This document shows positions 1-7,961 of a stretch of 39,507 nucleotides of DNA, piece by piece (positions within the stretch are counted from its first letter, which is position 1; the number at the start of each line of letters is the position of its first letter). Below the pieces are notes generated by a model. It was not told where the DNA came from. It searched no databases and was given only the letters and a program-made list of their open reading frames with translations. This DNA is from JANRKN01 sp033763435 (lineage in GTDB: Bacteria > Planctomycetota > Phycisphaerae > Phycisphaerales > UBA1924). The translations under genes were made by a program, and so were the position numbers. Where the stretch lies: NCBI GenBank assembly GCA_033763435.1, contig JANRKN010000094.1, positions 1-39,507 of the forward strand, given 5' to 3'.

Positions 1-1267
1 CGGCCATCGCGTCGGCGCCCGTGAAGCGCCCGAGCGGCACCTTCGTGCCGACAACCGGCAGCGCCGCGAGCAGATCGAGCCGGAGCATGAGCACCCCCGC
101 GATCAGGCCCATGCCCAGCGTCGCGTGCCAGGCGACCTGCGCCGCGGTCTCAGGCCTGCGCGTCAGCACGCCCTGCTTGGGCCGGGGCTCGGGCAGCGCG
201 CGCCACGCGGCGAGTTTGGCGCGGAAGTCGGCCATGCCGTCGCGCACCGCGAGGCCCGCGAGGCCCGCGAGCGTCGCGTAGCCCGCAAAGGCCCAGTTGC
301 CCTCGGGTTCGACGCGGAAGCTGACCGCGAGGTAGACCAGGAGGATCGGGACGCCCATCCAGAAAAGCAGCGCGCGCCCCAGTCGTTCGGCGCCGTGCGT
401 GTCGCGCCCGCGCGCGCCAAGCCACGCGAGCACCAGCATCGGGCCCACGAGCGCGAGCTGCGAACCGACGAACTCCAGCGTCCAGAGCGGCGAATAGCCC
501 GTCTCCGCGGGCTTGACGTCGCCGCCCTCAAGTTTCAAGTGACCGAGCGTGTGCTTGAACGTCGGCCAGTCGTTCGCGGCATTCCAGATGAACACGGGCG
601 AGGCCGCCAGCAGCATGAGCACCACGCCCGCGAGCGTGCCCAGCGCGAGCTTCGCGCGCGAGATCGGCAGCGATCGGCGGTGGAGAATCACAAACAGCAC
701 CAAGCCGGGCAGCACGAGCGCCGCGGTGTACTTGAAGAGGAACCCGACGCCGACCGAAAGGCCCGCCAGGGCGAGCATCGTCGCGCGTCCGCGGGTGAGG
801 CCTTCCCACGCGCACAGTCCCGCGGCGAGCCAGAGCGCGGTGTAGGGCATGTCGATGGTCATGAGCATCGACGAGGCCTGGAACATGGGGATGAGGCAGA
901 ACACGGCCGCCGCGAGGAACGCGCCGCGGACGCTGCGCGTCGAGCGTGCGACCAGGAGCGCGAGCAGCATCGACGCCGCGCCCGACCAGACCGCGGCGCC
1001 CGCGCGCACGCCGAACTCGGAGTTGCCCATCACGCCTGTGAACGCGGCGATCGACCAAGCGATGCCCGGGCCCTTGCTGTAGTAGCTCCAGTCGAGGAAT
1101 CGGCTCCAGACCCAGTACTGGGCTTCATCTTCAACGAGCGTGTAGGGGCACAGGAACGCGAGGTAGATCAGCCGCGCGAGCGTGACGCCCGCGACAAGCA
1201 GCCAGACCAAGCGCCAAGGCAGGTCCGTGCTCGGGGCTGGAGCTGGCGCGGCGACGGCGGGGCTCAA
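1..1267 (-). CDS. GT39/ArnT-like membrane glycosyltransferase, 3' end cut by window edge
   Basis: A continuous open frame runs from a TTG codon at 1267-1265 to the left edge, so about 422 codons are seen and the C-terminus is missing. After a short Ala/Pro-rich N-terminus comes a first membrane helix (about residues 18-40), then the acidic motif EDEAQYW (46-52) and SYYSKGPG. This is the signature of dolichyl-phosphate-mannose/ArnT-type (PMT_2) enzymes, which transfer a sugar from a polyprenyl-phosphate carrier outside the inner membrane. Further family-like blocks are MLMTIDMPY, FIWNAANDWPTF and EPEGNW, between many hydrophobic helices. The TTG start overlaps the TGA stop of the upstream permease gene by two bases, so translation is probably coupled. 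The frame contains no early ATG, so gene callers may miss or shorten it. The acceptor (lipid A-like glycolipid or protein) cannot be told. Confidence 0.85.
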   Translation of the reverse strand, partial: MSPAVAAPAPAPSTDLPWRLVWLLVAGVTLARLIYLAFLCPYTLVEDEAQYWVWSRFLDWSYYSKGPGIAWSIAAFTGVMGNSEFGVRAGAAVWSGAASMLLALLVARSTRSVRGAFLAAAVFCLIPMFQASSMLMTIDMPYTALWLAAGLCAWEGLTRGRATMLALAGLSVGVGFLFKYTAALVLPGLVLFVILHRRSLPISRAKLALGTLAGVVLMLLAASPVFIWNAANDWPTFKHTLGHLKLEGGDVKPAETGYSPLWTLEFVGSQLALVGPMLVLAWLGARGRDTHGAERLGRALLFWMGVPILLVYLAVSFRVEPEGNWAFAGYATLAGLAGLAVRDGMADFRAKLAAWRALPEPRPKQGVLTRRPETAAQVAWHATLGMGLIAGVLMLRLDLLAALPVVGTKVPLGRFTGADAMA

Positions 1268-3024
1268 TGCCGCGCCACCTGCCGGAACACGACCAGCGTG
1301 TAGATGCCCAGCGCGACGATGCCCGACCAGCAGAGGATCATGCCCGGCGCGCCGACATCGCGGATCATGTGCTGCCCGCCCGAGATTGTGATCACGCACG
1401 CGAGCGCCGGGAAGAACGACCACAGATACACCGTCAGCGGGAGGTGGCGAGCAAACCGCAGCGCCATCACCGCGCCCGTCACCACCATCAGCAGGCACGA
1501 GAGCCCCAGCGCCCAGCGCTCGTTGATCTTCGCGAGGATCTCTTCGTCGACGTCCTTGAGGCCCTTGCGCAACTCGGCGACGGCCGCGGCGAGCTCCTCA
1601 TCGCGCGCAAGCTCAGCCGCCGAGGCTCTGGGCGCGTCCTTTCCGGACGCCTTGGCGCTTGTGGGCTTGGCAGCGTCGGCCTTGGCCAGCAGGTCGCGCG
1701 AGGACATCTTCAGCAGCGGGTCGACCGACGCGGCCTCAAGCGAAAGTTCCGTCAGCGCAAAGCCGCCCCCCGCCGCGCCCGAGGGCGTCGCGCCCGCGGC
1801 CGCCGGGTCCTCGGCGCCGCTGGCCCGCTGAAACTCAACGTGGAATCGCAGCCGGCGCGTGTAGCGATCGGGCCCGAGGTCGATCTCAAGACTCGCGCTG
1901 CGTGCCCGTACGGTGACCACGCCCGCGCCCGCGCCGGGCGCCGCGCCCTTGCGCCGAAGTTCGATCTCGATCACTCCCCCGGCCCGGATCGGCTCAAACA
2001 TCGCGGGCGAACCGTCGCGCAGGCCCGCGGAGCGGATGACGATCGTTTCGCCCAGGGTGTTGGTGAACGCGACGCGCTGCGACGTCGCAAGCGCGGCGCG
2101 GATCTCTTCGCGCGCCGCCTTGCGCGCGAGCTGGAAGGCCAGTTCTCGCCTGCGGATCTCGACCCAGTTCATCCGCTCGGGCTCGTCGGCAAGGCGCCTG
2201 AGTGTCTGCCAGTCGAGGAACTTTGGGTCGTCCTTGAAGGCGTCCGGGCTGAGCCACGCGACATCGAGCGACCGCGTCCGCGCCAGCGCCTGATTCCGCT
2301 CGGCCGCCGCGACGTCCTCGAGCCTCATCACGACCGACGAGGCGGTCTTGGCGCGCCCCGACGCGGTTTCCGAGGGCGAGCCGTCGCCCGGGAACACCCA
2401 CAGCCCCGCGCGCGACGCGAGAGTCTCGCGCGAGACCTTCCCCTGCTCATCGATCCAGATCGCCGCGAGTCGGTTCATCTGGAGCATGTCCGTCGCGCCC
2501 GACTGCGGGCCCGGCTCGGCCTGGCGCACCTGGTCGGCGTAGACCATCATCCCCGAGATCGTCAGCGATCGGCCCTTGGTGATGTTCGCCGCGAGCAGCC
2601 GTGGCACATCGGCGGTGATCACCCGCTGCATCGCGCGCAGGAAGTTGGGGATCACCTGCTCGTTCATGAAGATCAGCCCGCCCGAGAGCGCAAGGCCCGT
2701 GAGCACCGCGGGCACAAGCATCATCCGATGGCTCACGCCACCGGCCGCCGCGGCCTGGAACTCGTTGTCCGACGCGAGACGGTGATAGACCAGCGTCGCC
2801 GCGAACCCCGCCGCGAAGGGCAGCGCGTACGCGAGCATGGGCGGGATCGCCAGGAACACGAACTTCAGCACGTCCGACGCCGCGAGCTTGCCGTCGGCCA
2901 GAGGCTTCACCGCTGCGGCGAACGCAACCACCGTCACCAGCACCGCGCCCGTGAGCGCGACGAGCCGCAGCAGCTCGCCCAGCACATAGCCCCAGAGCGT
3001 GATCGGCAGCTTGGGCCCTCTCAT
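1264..3024 (-). CDS. LptF/LptG (YjgP/YjgQ) family permease
   Basis: This 586-residue protein has the LptF/G layout: N-terminal membrane helices near residues 12-38, 55-80 and 100-122, a large periplasmic beta-rich part, and three C-terminal helices near 495-580. The block with VIPNFLRAMQ and RSLTISGMMVYAD fits the family. LptF and LptG form the inner-membrane core of the LptBFG transporter that extracts lipopolysaccharide-type lipids. Usual members are about 360 residues; the excess here lies mainly in a low-complexity Ala/Lys/Pro-rich stretch (about 400-490) before the last helices. Only one LptF/G-type gene and no LptB ATPase are present locally, so I do not choose between the names. The gene overlaps cysS by four bases upstream and the GT39 gene downstream, suggesting envelope lipid or glycan work within a housekeeping operon. 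Confidence 0.85.
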   Translation of the reverse strand: MRGPKLPITLWGYVLGELLRLVALTGAVLVTVVAFAAAVKPLADGKLAASDVLKFVFLAIPPMLAYALPFAAGFAATLVYHRLASDNEFQAAAAGGVSHRMMLVPAVLTGLALSGGLIFMNEQVIPNFLRAMQRVITADVPRLLAANITKGRSLTISGMMVYADQVRQAEPGPQSGATDMLQMNRLAAIWIDEQGKVSRETLASRAGLWVFPGDGSPSETASGRAKTASSVVMRLEDVAAAERNQALARTRSLDVAWLSPDAFKDDPKFLDWQTLRRLADEPERMNWVEIRRRELAFQLARKAAREEIRAALATSQRVAFTNTLGETIVIRSAGLRDGSPAMFEPIRAGGVIEIELRRKGAAPGAGAGVVTVRARSASLEIDLGPDRYTRRLRFHVEFQRASGAEDPAAAGATPSGAAGGGFALTELSLEAASVDPLLKMSSRDLLAKADAAKPTSAKASGKDAPRASAAELARDEELAAAVAELRKGLKDVDEEILAKINERWALGLSCLLMVVTGAVMALRFARHLPLTVYLWSFFPALACVITISGGQHMIRDVGAPGMILCWSGIVALGIYTLVVFRQVARH

Positions 3025-4709
3025 GCCTTGGCCCCCGCCTTCGCCGCTGTCACCCGAGAGACTTCGACCTGCCCGCCCGCGACGTCCTTGATCGCCAAAC
3101 CCATCGCAAGCAGCTCATCGCGGATCGCGTCCGAGCGCTTGAAGTCCTTCGCCAGCTTCGCGGCCTTGCGCTGCTCGAGCAGTTCGACCACCTTCGGATC
3201 GGGCGCGAGCCCATCCTTGAACACGCCCAGACTCGTCTTGACCGCCTCGGGGCCCTTGAGCGAAATCACGTTCAGCACGCCGTCGGCGATCTTCAGCGCC
3301 TCGCCCGCAGCGCGGCCCGGCGGGCAGCTCGCGACGAACGTGTTCAGCGACGCGATCGCCTCGGCGACGTTCAAATCCTCGCTCATCGCGCGCGTGAACG
3401 CCTCGCGGAAGGCCGCGACGTGGGGCGTCTCGAGTGAACTTGGCGAGGCGGTGGGGGGCGCGGCCTCGCACAGATCGGCGAATCGGCGCCAGCGTTCGAT
3501 CATCCGCGCGCCGTCGGCGAGGCCCTGCTCCGTGAAGTTGGCGTTGGAGCGATAGTGGGTGCGGATGAGTTCCAGCCGCACGGCCGCGGGGCTGTGCCCG
3601 CGTGCGAAGAGATCGCGCGCGGTGAAGAAGTTCCCTTTGCTCTTGGACATCTTCTCGCCGTTGACCATCAGAAAGCGCGGATGGAACCACATGCGGGCGT
3701 AGGTTGCGCCCCGCGGGTCGGCGTTGAAGGCGCAGCAGGTCTGGGCGATCTCGCACTCGTGGTGCGGGAAGATGTTGTCCTCGCCCCCCGAGTGCAGGTC
3801 GATCAGCGCCTGATTGCCGGGGAGAAGTTGATCGCCAGCGGCGATGCCGGGCGCGAGCCGCGCCGCGCTCATCACCGAGCACTCGATGTGCCAGCCCGGA
3901 TATCCCGCGCCCCAGGGCGAGTCCCACTTCATCAGATGCTTGCGGTCCTCTTTCCAGAGCAGGAAGTCGGCCGGGTGTTCCTTCTGCGACTGGTTCGCCG
4001 CGTCGACGCGACCGCCCTCGCCTTCCTTGAGGCGTTCGAGCGTGTTGCCGCTGAGCTTGCCATAGTCGGCAAACGAGCGCACGCGGAAGTAGACCGCGCG
4101 TTCGCCGTCAGCCCCCGCGACGTACGCGCAGCCCTTCTCGATGAGCCGCCCGATCATCGCGACCATGCCCGCGACCGACTCGGTCGCGCGCGGCATCAGC
4201 GTCGGGTCTTTCTGCGCATCGATCACGAGCTTCAGGCCCAGCGCCGTCGCGTCCTCGCGGAAGCGCGACTCATAGAACCGCGCGACTTGGTACGGATCGC
4301 GCGGGTTCACGTCGATCCCCGCGGGCAGCTTGCCCGACTTCTTGGCTTCTTCAAGCCGCCGGCCCGCGACGGCCATCTTGTCTTCGCCCCCGCCGTCGGC
4401 CTGGTCGTCGTCGGACATGTGCCCGACGTCGGTGATGTTCATCACGTGCGTGACCGCGCGGGGCCCCGCGTGAACGCCGCCCGCCGCTTGCCCACTCACG
4501 CGAACCGAGCACCACGCGCTCTCGACAAACCGCCTGAGCACGTCCGCGGCGAGAAAGCTTCGGAAGTTGCCGATGTGCGCGTCGTCGTACACCGTCGGGC
4601 CGCAGGAATAGAACGTGACGCGCGAGGCGTCCGCGGGCGCGAACTCCTCCAAGCGCCTCGAGAGCGTGTTGTACAACCGCAGCACCGGGCCCGAAGCGTT
4701 CGCACTCAT
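3021..4709 (-). CDS. cysS: Cysteinyl-tRNA synthetase
   Basis: This class I aminoacyl-tRNA synthetase charges tRNA-Cys. SCGPTVYD (35-42) includes the first zinc ligand Cys36. The HIGH-type signature is HIGN at 45-48 and the KMSKS loop is at 353-357. Cys277 in GWHIECS, with His316 and Glu320 in PHHECE, complete the expected zinc site that discriminates cysteine. At 562 residues it is longer than the roughly 460 of E. coli; the extra length includes a segment between HIGN and NITDVGH and the DDDQADGGGEDKM region, a variant I associate with planctomycetes and related groups. The C-terminal alpha-helical part with RSDAIRDEL is present. It overlaps the genes on both sides by four bases (ATGA type), so it is translated as part of the ybeY-to-GT39 operon. 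Confidence 0.97.
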   Translation of the reverse strand: MSANASGPVLRLYNTLSRRLEEFAPADASRVTFYSCGPTVYDDAHIGNFRSFLAADVLRRFVESAWCSVRVSGQAAGGVHAGPRAVTHVMNITDVGHMSDDDQADGGGEDKMAVAGRRLEEAKKSGKLPAGIDVNPRDPYQVARFYESRFREDATALGLKLVIDAQKDPTLMPRATESVAGMVAMIGRLIEKGCAYVAGADGERAVYFRVRSFADYGKLSGNTLERLKEGEGGRVDAANQSQKEHPADFLLWKEDRKHLMKWDSPWGAGYPGWHIECSVMSAARLAPGIAAGDQLLPGNQALIDLHSGGEDNIFPHHECEIAQTCCAFNADPRGATYARMWFHPRFLMVNGEKMSKSKGNFFTARDLFARGHSPAAVRLELIRTHYRSNANFTEQGLADGARMIERWRRFADLCEAAPPTASPSSLETPHVAAFREAFTRAMSEDLNVAEAIASLNTFVASCPPGRAAGEALKIADGVLNVISLKGPEAVKTSLGVFKDGLAPDPKVVELLEQRKAAKLAKDFKRSDAIRDELLAMGLAIKDVAGGQVEVSRVTAAKAGAKA

Positions 4710-6088
4710 CGGCGGATCGTTTCCGTGTCCAAAGGCTTGGGCTCGGCCTCAGCGCCGGCCCGGTTCTCGTCGTCGGCGGGCGGGGCCGCGTCGACGCGCT
4801 CGATCTTCACCCGCGTCACGCGCGTGGGCTCGGCGCCCAGCACAGTGATCACGAAGTTGCGTTCCCGAAGCGTCTGCCCGACGCCGGGGATCGTGCCCAG
4901 CGCCAGCGTCACGAAGCCCGCGACGGTGTCGTAGTCTTCGCTCTCAGGCAGCTCGACGCCCAGGGGCCTCAGCGCCTCGTTGGTGTCCTTGATGTACGCG
5001 CGGGCGTCGACCTCGGCGCTGCGAGCCTCGGCGCGCACGTCGATGTCGGGCGCGGCATCCTTGGGCTGCTCGTACTCGTCCTGGATCTCGCCCACAATCT
5101 GCTCGATGATGTCCTCGAACGAGACGAGGCCGCTGGTGCCGCCGTACTCGTCCGCGACCATCGCGACGTGGACCTTCTTCTCGATCAGCTCACCCAGCAG
5201 TTCGCGGACGGTCTTGGTCTCGGGCACGAACATCGCGGGGCGGACGATCTGCTTGAGGTCAAAGCTCTTGCCTCCGCGCATGCCGTCGCCCGCGAGCCAG
5301 CGCAGCAGGTCCTTGACGTAGAAGATGCCCACGATGTGATCGAGCGAGTGCTCGTAGACGGGGATGCGCGAGTGCCCGCCCGCGCGGATCTGAGCGACGA
5401 CGGCGCCGAGGTTGTTGGTCAGCTCCATCGCCTCGATCTCGGTGCGGGGCGTCATGATCTGGGCGACGGTGGTGTCCTTGAAGCGGACAATCGCGCCGAT
5501 CATGTTGCGCTCAACGCGATCGAACTGGCCTTCCTGGGCGCCCTCTTCAACGACTTCGAGCAGCTCCTGAGCAATCCCGCTCCCGTCGTCATCAACGGGG
5601 CGGCCCGAGAGCCGGCGCACGACCTCGTCAAAGAACCGCACGATCAGCCGCAGCGGGCCGACGCCGACGTACGCAAGCCTGAGCAGCGCGGACCACGCGT
5701 AGACCGTCGGCTCGCCCGCGTGCTTGGCCACCGCGTGAGGGATCACGAGCCCAAAGACCCACACCAGCACCGAGGCGAGCGTGAGGCCGCCGGCGATGTC
5801 GATCCAGCCCGGGACGGTCTGGTCGCGCGCCGCGGCGAGCCAATACACCGCCGAGACCGCGAGCACGAGGTTCAGCATGATCCGCGGCAGTCCGATCGCC
5901 GCCGCGTGCCCCTCGACGTCCGCGTTGATCCGCTCGATGCGCTCGACCTTGTCGGGCCGGGGCCTCTGGCGCGCGTACTCGAGCAGCGTCGAGCGCGAGA
6001 GATCGCGCAGCGCCTGGGCGAGCGCGGAGAGAATGCCGCCGAAGCCCAGCGCGAGCGCGCCGATCCCGAACCATGCCCAGGTGTTCAT
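4706..6088 (-). CDS. CNNM/CorC-HlyC family membrane protein with CBS pair
   Basis: This 460-residue protein has the three-part architecture of the CNNM/TlyC/CorC family. An N-terminal DUF21/CNNM membrane domain (about 1-170) opens with MNTWAWFGIGALALGFGG. A tandem CBS domain (about 190-330) contains IMTPRTEIEAM, HSRIPVYE and EYGGTSGLVSFEDIIE. The C-terminal CorC_HlyC domain (about 350-430) contains DYDTVAGFV. Members are linked to magnesium/cobalt efflux or Mg2+ homeostasis, with CBS domains sensing adenine nucleotides. The old name 'hemolysin' is misleading. It lies directly after ybeY with a four-base overlap, a widespread arrangement; E. coli has ybeY next to corC. The substrate is not provable from sequence. 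Confidence 0.93.
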   Translation of the reverse strand: MNTWAWFGIGALALGFGGILSALAQALRDLSRSTLLEYARQRPRPDKVERIERINADVEGHAAAIGLPRIMLNLVLAVSAVYWLAAARDQTVPGWIDIAGGLTLASVLVWVFGLVIPHAVAKHAGEPTVYAWSALLRLAYVGVGPLRLIVRFFDEVVRRLSGRPVDDDGSGIAQELLEVVEEGAQEGQFDRVERNMIGAIVRFKDTTVAQIMTPRTEIEAMELTNNLGAVVAQIRAGGHSRIPVYEHSLDHIVGIFYVKDLLRWLAGDGMRGGKSFDLKQIVRPAMFVPETKTVRELLGELIEKKVHVAMVADEYGGTSGLVSFEDIIEQIVGEIQDEYEQPKDAAPDIDVRAEARSAEVDARAYIKDTNEALRPLGVELPESEDYDTVAGFVTLALGTIPGVGQTLRERNFVITVLGAEPTRVTRVKIERVDAAPPADDENRAGAEAEPKPLDTETIRR

Positions 6089-6558
6089 GCCCGCGCCCCG
6101 TCTTTGGGCGCTGCCAACGGCCGCGCGTACACCACGCCCACGCCCAGCGCCGTCAGCACACGGTCTTCCTCGGCGTGCATCATCGCGGCCTCGGCTTCGT
6201 CGTGATCGTCAAAGCCCAGGCAGTGCAGCATCGCATGGACGACGTACAGCAGCAACTCCTCGCGAGCGCCGTGGCCCCGCTCCTGCCCGCGACGCTGGGC
6301 CTCATCGAGGCAGACCAACACATCGGTGTCCAGCGGCCCTTCGGGCCCCTCGCGCAGATCAAAGGTCAGCACGTCCGTCGTCCCGGGCACCCCCGAGTAC
6401 CGCTCGTGCGCCTCGGCCATACGCACATCATCCACCACGCTGACCCGCACCTCGCCCGGCGCCTTGAGCAGCTCGAGGGCGTTCGACGCCCGCGCCCGGA
6501 TCCATGACTGGTCCGAGGCCGACAGCCGCCCGGTCTGGTCCATCAGTTCGACGTTCAT
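6085..6558 (-). CDS. ybeY: Endoribonuclease YbeY (rRNA maturation factor)
   Basis: This 157-residue protein matches YbeY in length and in its metal-binding signature HAMLHCLGFDDHD (108-120), a variant of the HGxLHLxGYDH motif in which His108, His112 and an acidic or His residue near 117-119 bind zinc. The block GVPGTTDVLTFDL (56-68) is the other conserved family segment. YbeY is a single-strand endoribonuclease needed for 16S rRNA 3'-end processing and ribosome quality control in the cytoplasm. It is the first gene of a five-gene minus-strand operon and overlaps the CNNM/CorC gene by four bases. A TAGACT hexamer 37 bases upstream of the start (6600-6595, minus) is the best candidate -10 element for the operon. 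Confidence 0.95.
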   Translation of the reverse strand: MNVELMDQTGRLSASDQSWIRARASNALELLKAPGEVRVSVVDDVRMAEAHERYSGVPGTTDVLTFDLREGPEGPLDTDVLVCLDEAQRRGQERGHGAREELLLYVVHAMLHCLGFDDHDEAEAAMMHAEEDRVLTALGVGVVYARPLAAPKDGARA

Positions 6559-6594
6559 CGCGCGAGGCTTCTGAGAGTCCCCGACCCTCCAGAC

Positions 6595-6600
6595 AGTCTA
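6595..6600 (-). promoter_or_regulatory. Candidate -10 element for the ybeY operon
   Basis: TAGACT reads on the minus strand 37 bases before the ybeY ATG and is followed by GTCTGG. It matches the bacterial -10 consensus at four of six positions. No convincing -35 hexamer sits 16-18 bases upstream. Closely similar sequences precede several other genes in this window, which is the main support. Confidence 0.4.
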
Positions 6601-6693
6601 TCCAACGGGCCCGCGCGACACCGGGTTCGCGATGAATCTGCGAACAAACATCGAACGCCAAGCGAGTGAATCTCGAACACGTTCGGAAGCGAT

Positions 6694-7041
6694 TTACACC
6701 CTTGCGGGCTCGGGTTGGCGGATCCCGCTGAGGCGGTGGTACTCGCCGACGACCGTGAGCACAAGGCCGCAGCGGCTTGAGACGGTCAGCTTGCGGTAAA
6801 GGCGTTCGAGGTGGGTATGCACTGTGTGAGCAGAAATGCCTAGGTGCGTCGCGATCGCTCGTTCCTTCATGTCGTCGAAAACGCACTGGACGATCTCTGT
6901 CTCGCGGTCGGAGAGCTTGAGCGCGCCCGAAACTTCCACCCACTCAGCCTGAGTGAGCAGCGATCGGCCTGATTTTCGGGGCGAAACAGCCACGTGCCCA
7001 TCGTGGCCGGCGGGGTGCGATCCCTGAGGATGCGTCGTCAT
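6694..7041 (-). CDS. Small LuxR/GerE-type HTH transcription regulator
   Basis: This is a 115-residue protein from the ATG at 7041. I chose this start because GGAGG (7053-7049) lies seven bases upstream; a longer frame from 7089 lacks such a site. The C-terminal half is a GerE/LuxR helix-turn-helix: LSDRETEIVQCVF (43-55), then ERAIATHLGISAHTVHTHLERLYRKL (60-85). There is no receiver, PAS or autoinducer domain; the first 25 residues are polar and His/Gly-rich. Such stand-alone LuxR HTH proteins bind DNA, but the signal cannot be inferred here. It is divergent from the two membrane genes at 7272 and 7962 and may control them (inference). It lies 135 bases upstream of ybeY on the same strand. Confidence 0.85.
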   Translation of the reverse strand: MTTHPQGSHPAGHDGHVAVSPRKSGRSLLTQAEWVEVSGALKLSDRETEIVQCVFDDMKERAIATHLGISAHTVHTHLERLYRKLTVSSRCGLVLTVVGEYHRLSGIRQPEPARV

Positions 7042-7271
7042 GGGTCGACCTCCGAGCGGGCTCCGACCGAGTGCCCGGTGCGACACCAAGATACCAGAGA
7101 CCGAACGTCAGGGGGTATTCCTCCTACCTCTCCAGCGTCGGATGTTGAGGGGACACACTGGCAGATCCGGTGCAAACGCTTGCACAAACGGATCGGCGGA
7201 TCCCCAATACAGAGTCGGTGACGGCGAGGTACGCTCGTCACGCTCGCAGTCGGATTCTCTGGAGACGTCGC

Positions 7272-7931
7272 ATGTCGGGAGACTTTGGAGTCGGTGGGCC
7301 GGGTGAATTCGTGCATGCTTCGGCGCCGCCGACGACGCCGACGATTCTGCCCGAGCGACCGAGCTGGGCGGGCGCGATCGGCTGGATCAGCGTCGTGCTG
7401 GGCGGGCTCGGCATCTTGGGCAACACCTGCGGCGTTGCGGGCACATTGCTCGCGAAGCCCTTCCAGGGCTTCATGCGCTCGCTCGCTGCGAACGCGCCTC
7501 AGGCGCAGCTCGACGTGATGGATGTTCAAATGGCCGCGCAGGCTCGCTTCATGCCCGCGATGGCGGTGATTTCGGCGCTGTCGCTGGTCGTCTCCATCTT
7601 GCTGCTCGTCGCGGGTGTCAAGCTGCTCAAGCAACAGGCCGACACCGTCAAGCTTCATCGGATCTGGGCGATCGCGCGGCTCGCGCTCGGGATGGCTGGC
7701 ATGGTTGTCGGGTTCCTCATGCAGAACGCGACCACCGAGGCGATGAAAGCTCAGAACCTCGGTGGTGCTGCCGGCGCGGGCGCGGCGTTCGGCGAGATCG
7801 CGGGGATGATCGGCATCATCGTCGGCGCGATGTGGGCCGCGGCTTGGCCTCTGTTTGTCCTCATCTGGTTCTCGCGCGCCAAGGTCCTCGACGAAGTCCG
7901 CACCTGGCAGGGGGCTTCGAACAACGCCTGA
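7272..7931 (+). CDS. Uncharacterised four-helix membrane protein
   Basis: This is a 219-residue protein starting at ATG 7272, preceded at seven bases by GGAG (7261-7264); an upstream in-frame start at 7170 has no support. After a soluble Pro/Thr-rich N-terminus (about 1-32) come four hydrophobic segments: WISVVLGGLGILGNTCG, a helix pair around MAVISALSLVVSILLLVAG and ARLALGMAGMVVGFL, and the last with GMIGIIVGAMWAAAWPLF. It ends in a short cytoplasmic-looking tail. I recognise no characterised family. The next gene begins 30 bases downstream on the same strand and is also a membrane protein, so the two are probably co-transcribed. A role in the inner membrane is all that can be supported. Confidence 0.75.
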   Translation: MSGDFGVGGPGEFVHASAPPTTPTILPERPSWAGAIGWISVVLGGLGILGNTCGVAGTLLAKPFQGFMRSLAANAPQAQLDVMDVQMAAQARFMPAMAVISALSLVVSILLLVAGVKLLKQQADTVKLHRIWAIARLALGMAGMVVGFLMQNATTEAMKAQNLGGAAGAGAAFGEIAGMIGIIVGAMWAAAWPLFVLIWFSRAKVLDEVRTWQGASNNA

Positions 7932-7961
7932 TCGCTCCGCCGCTGACGGGAGCACCTCTCT

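Noticed and set aside
125..1303. A 392-codon plus-strand frame at the left edge
   Set aside because: The opposite strand carries a continuous frame with clear GT39 motifs (EDEAQYW, MLMTIDMPY), so this is its shadow.
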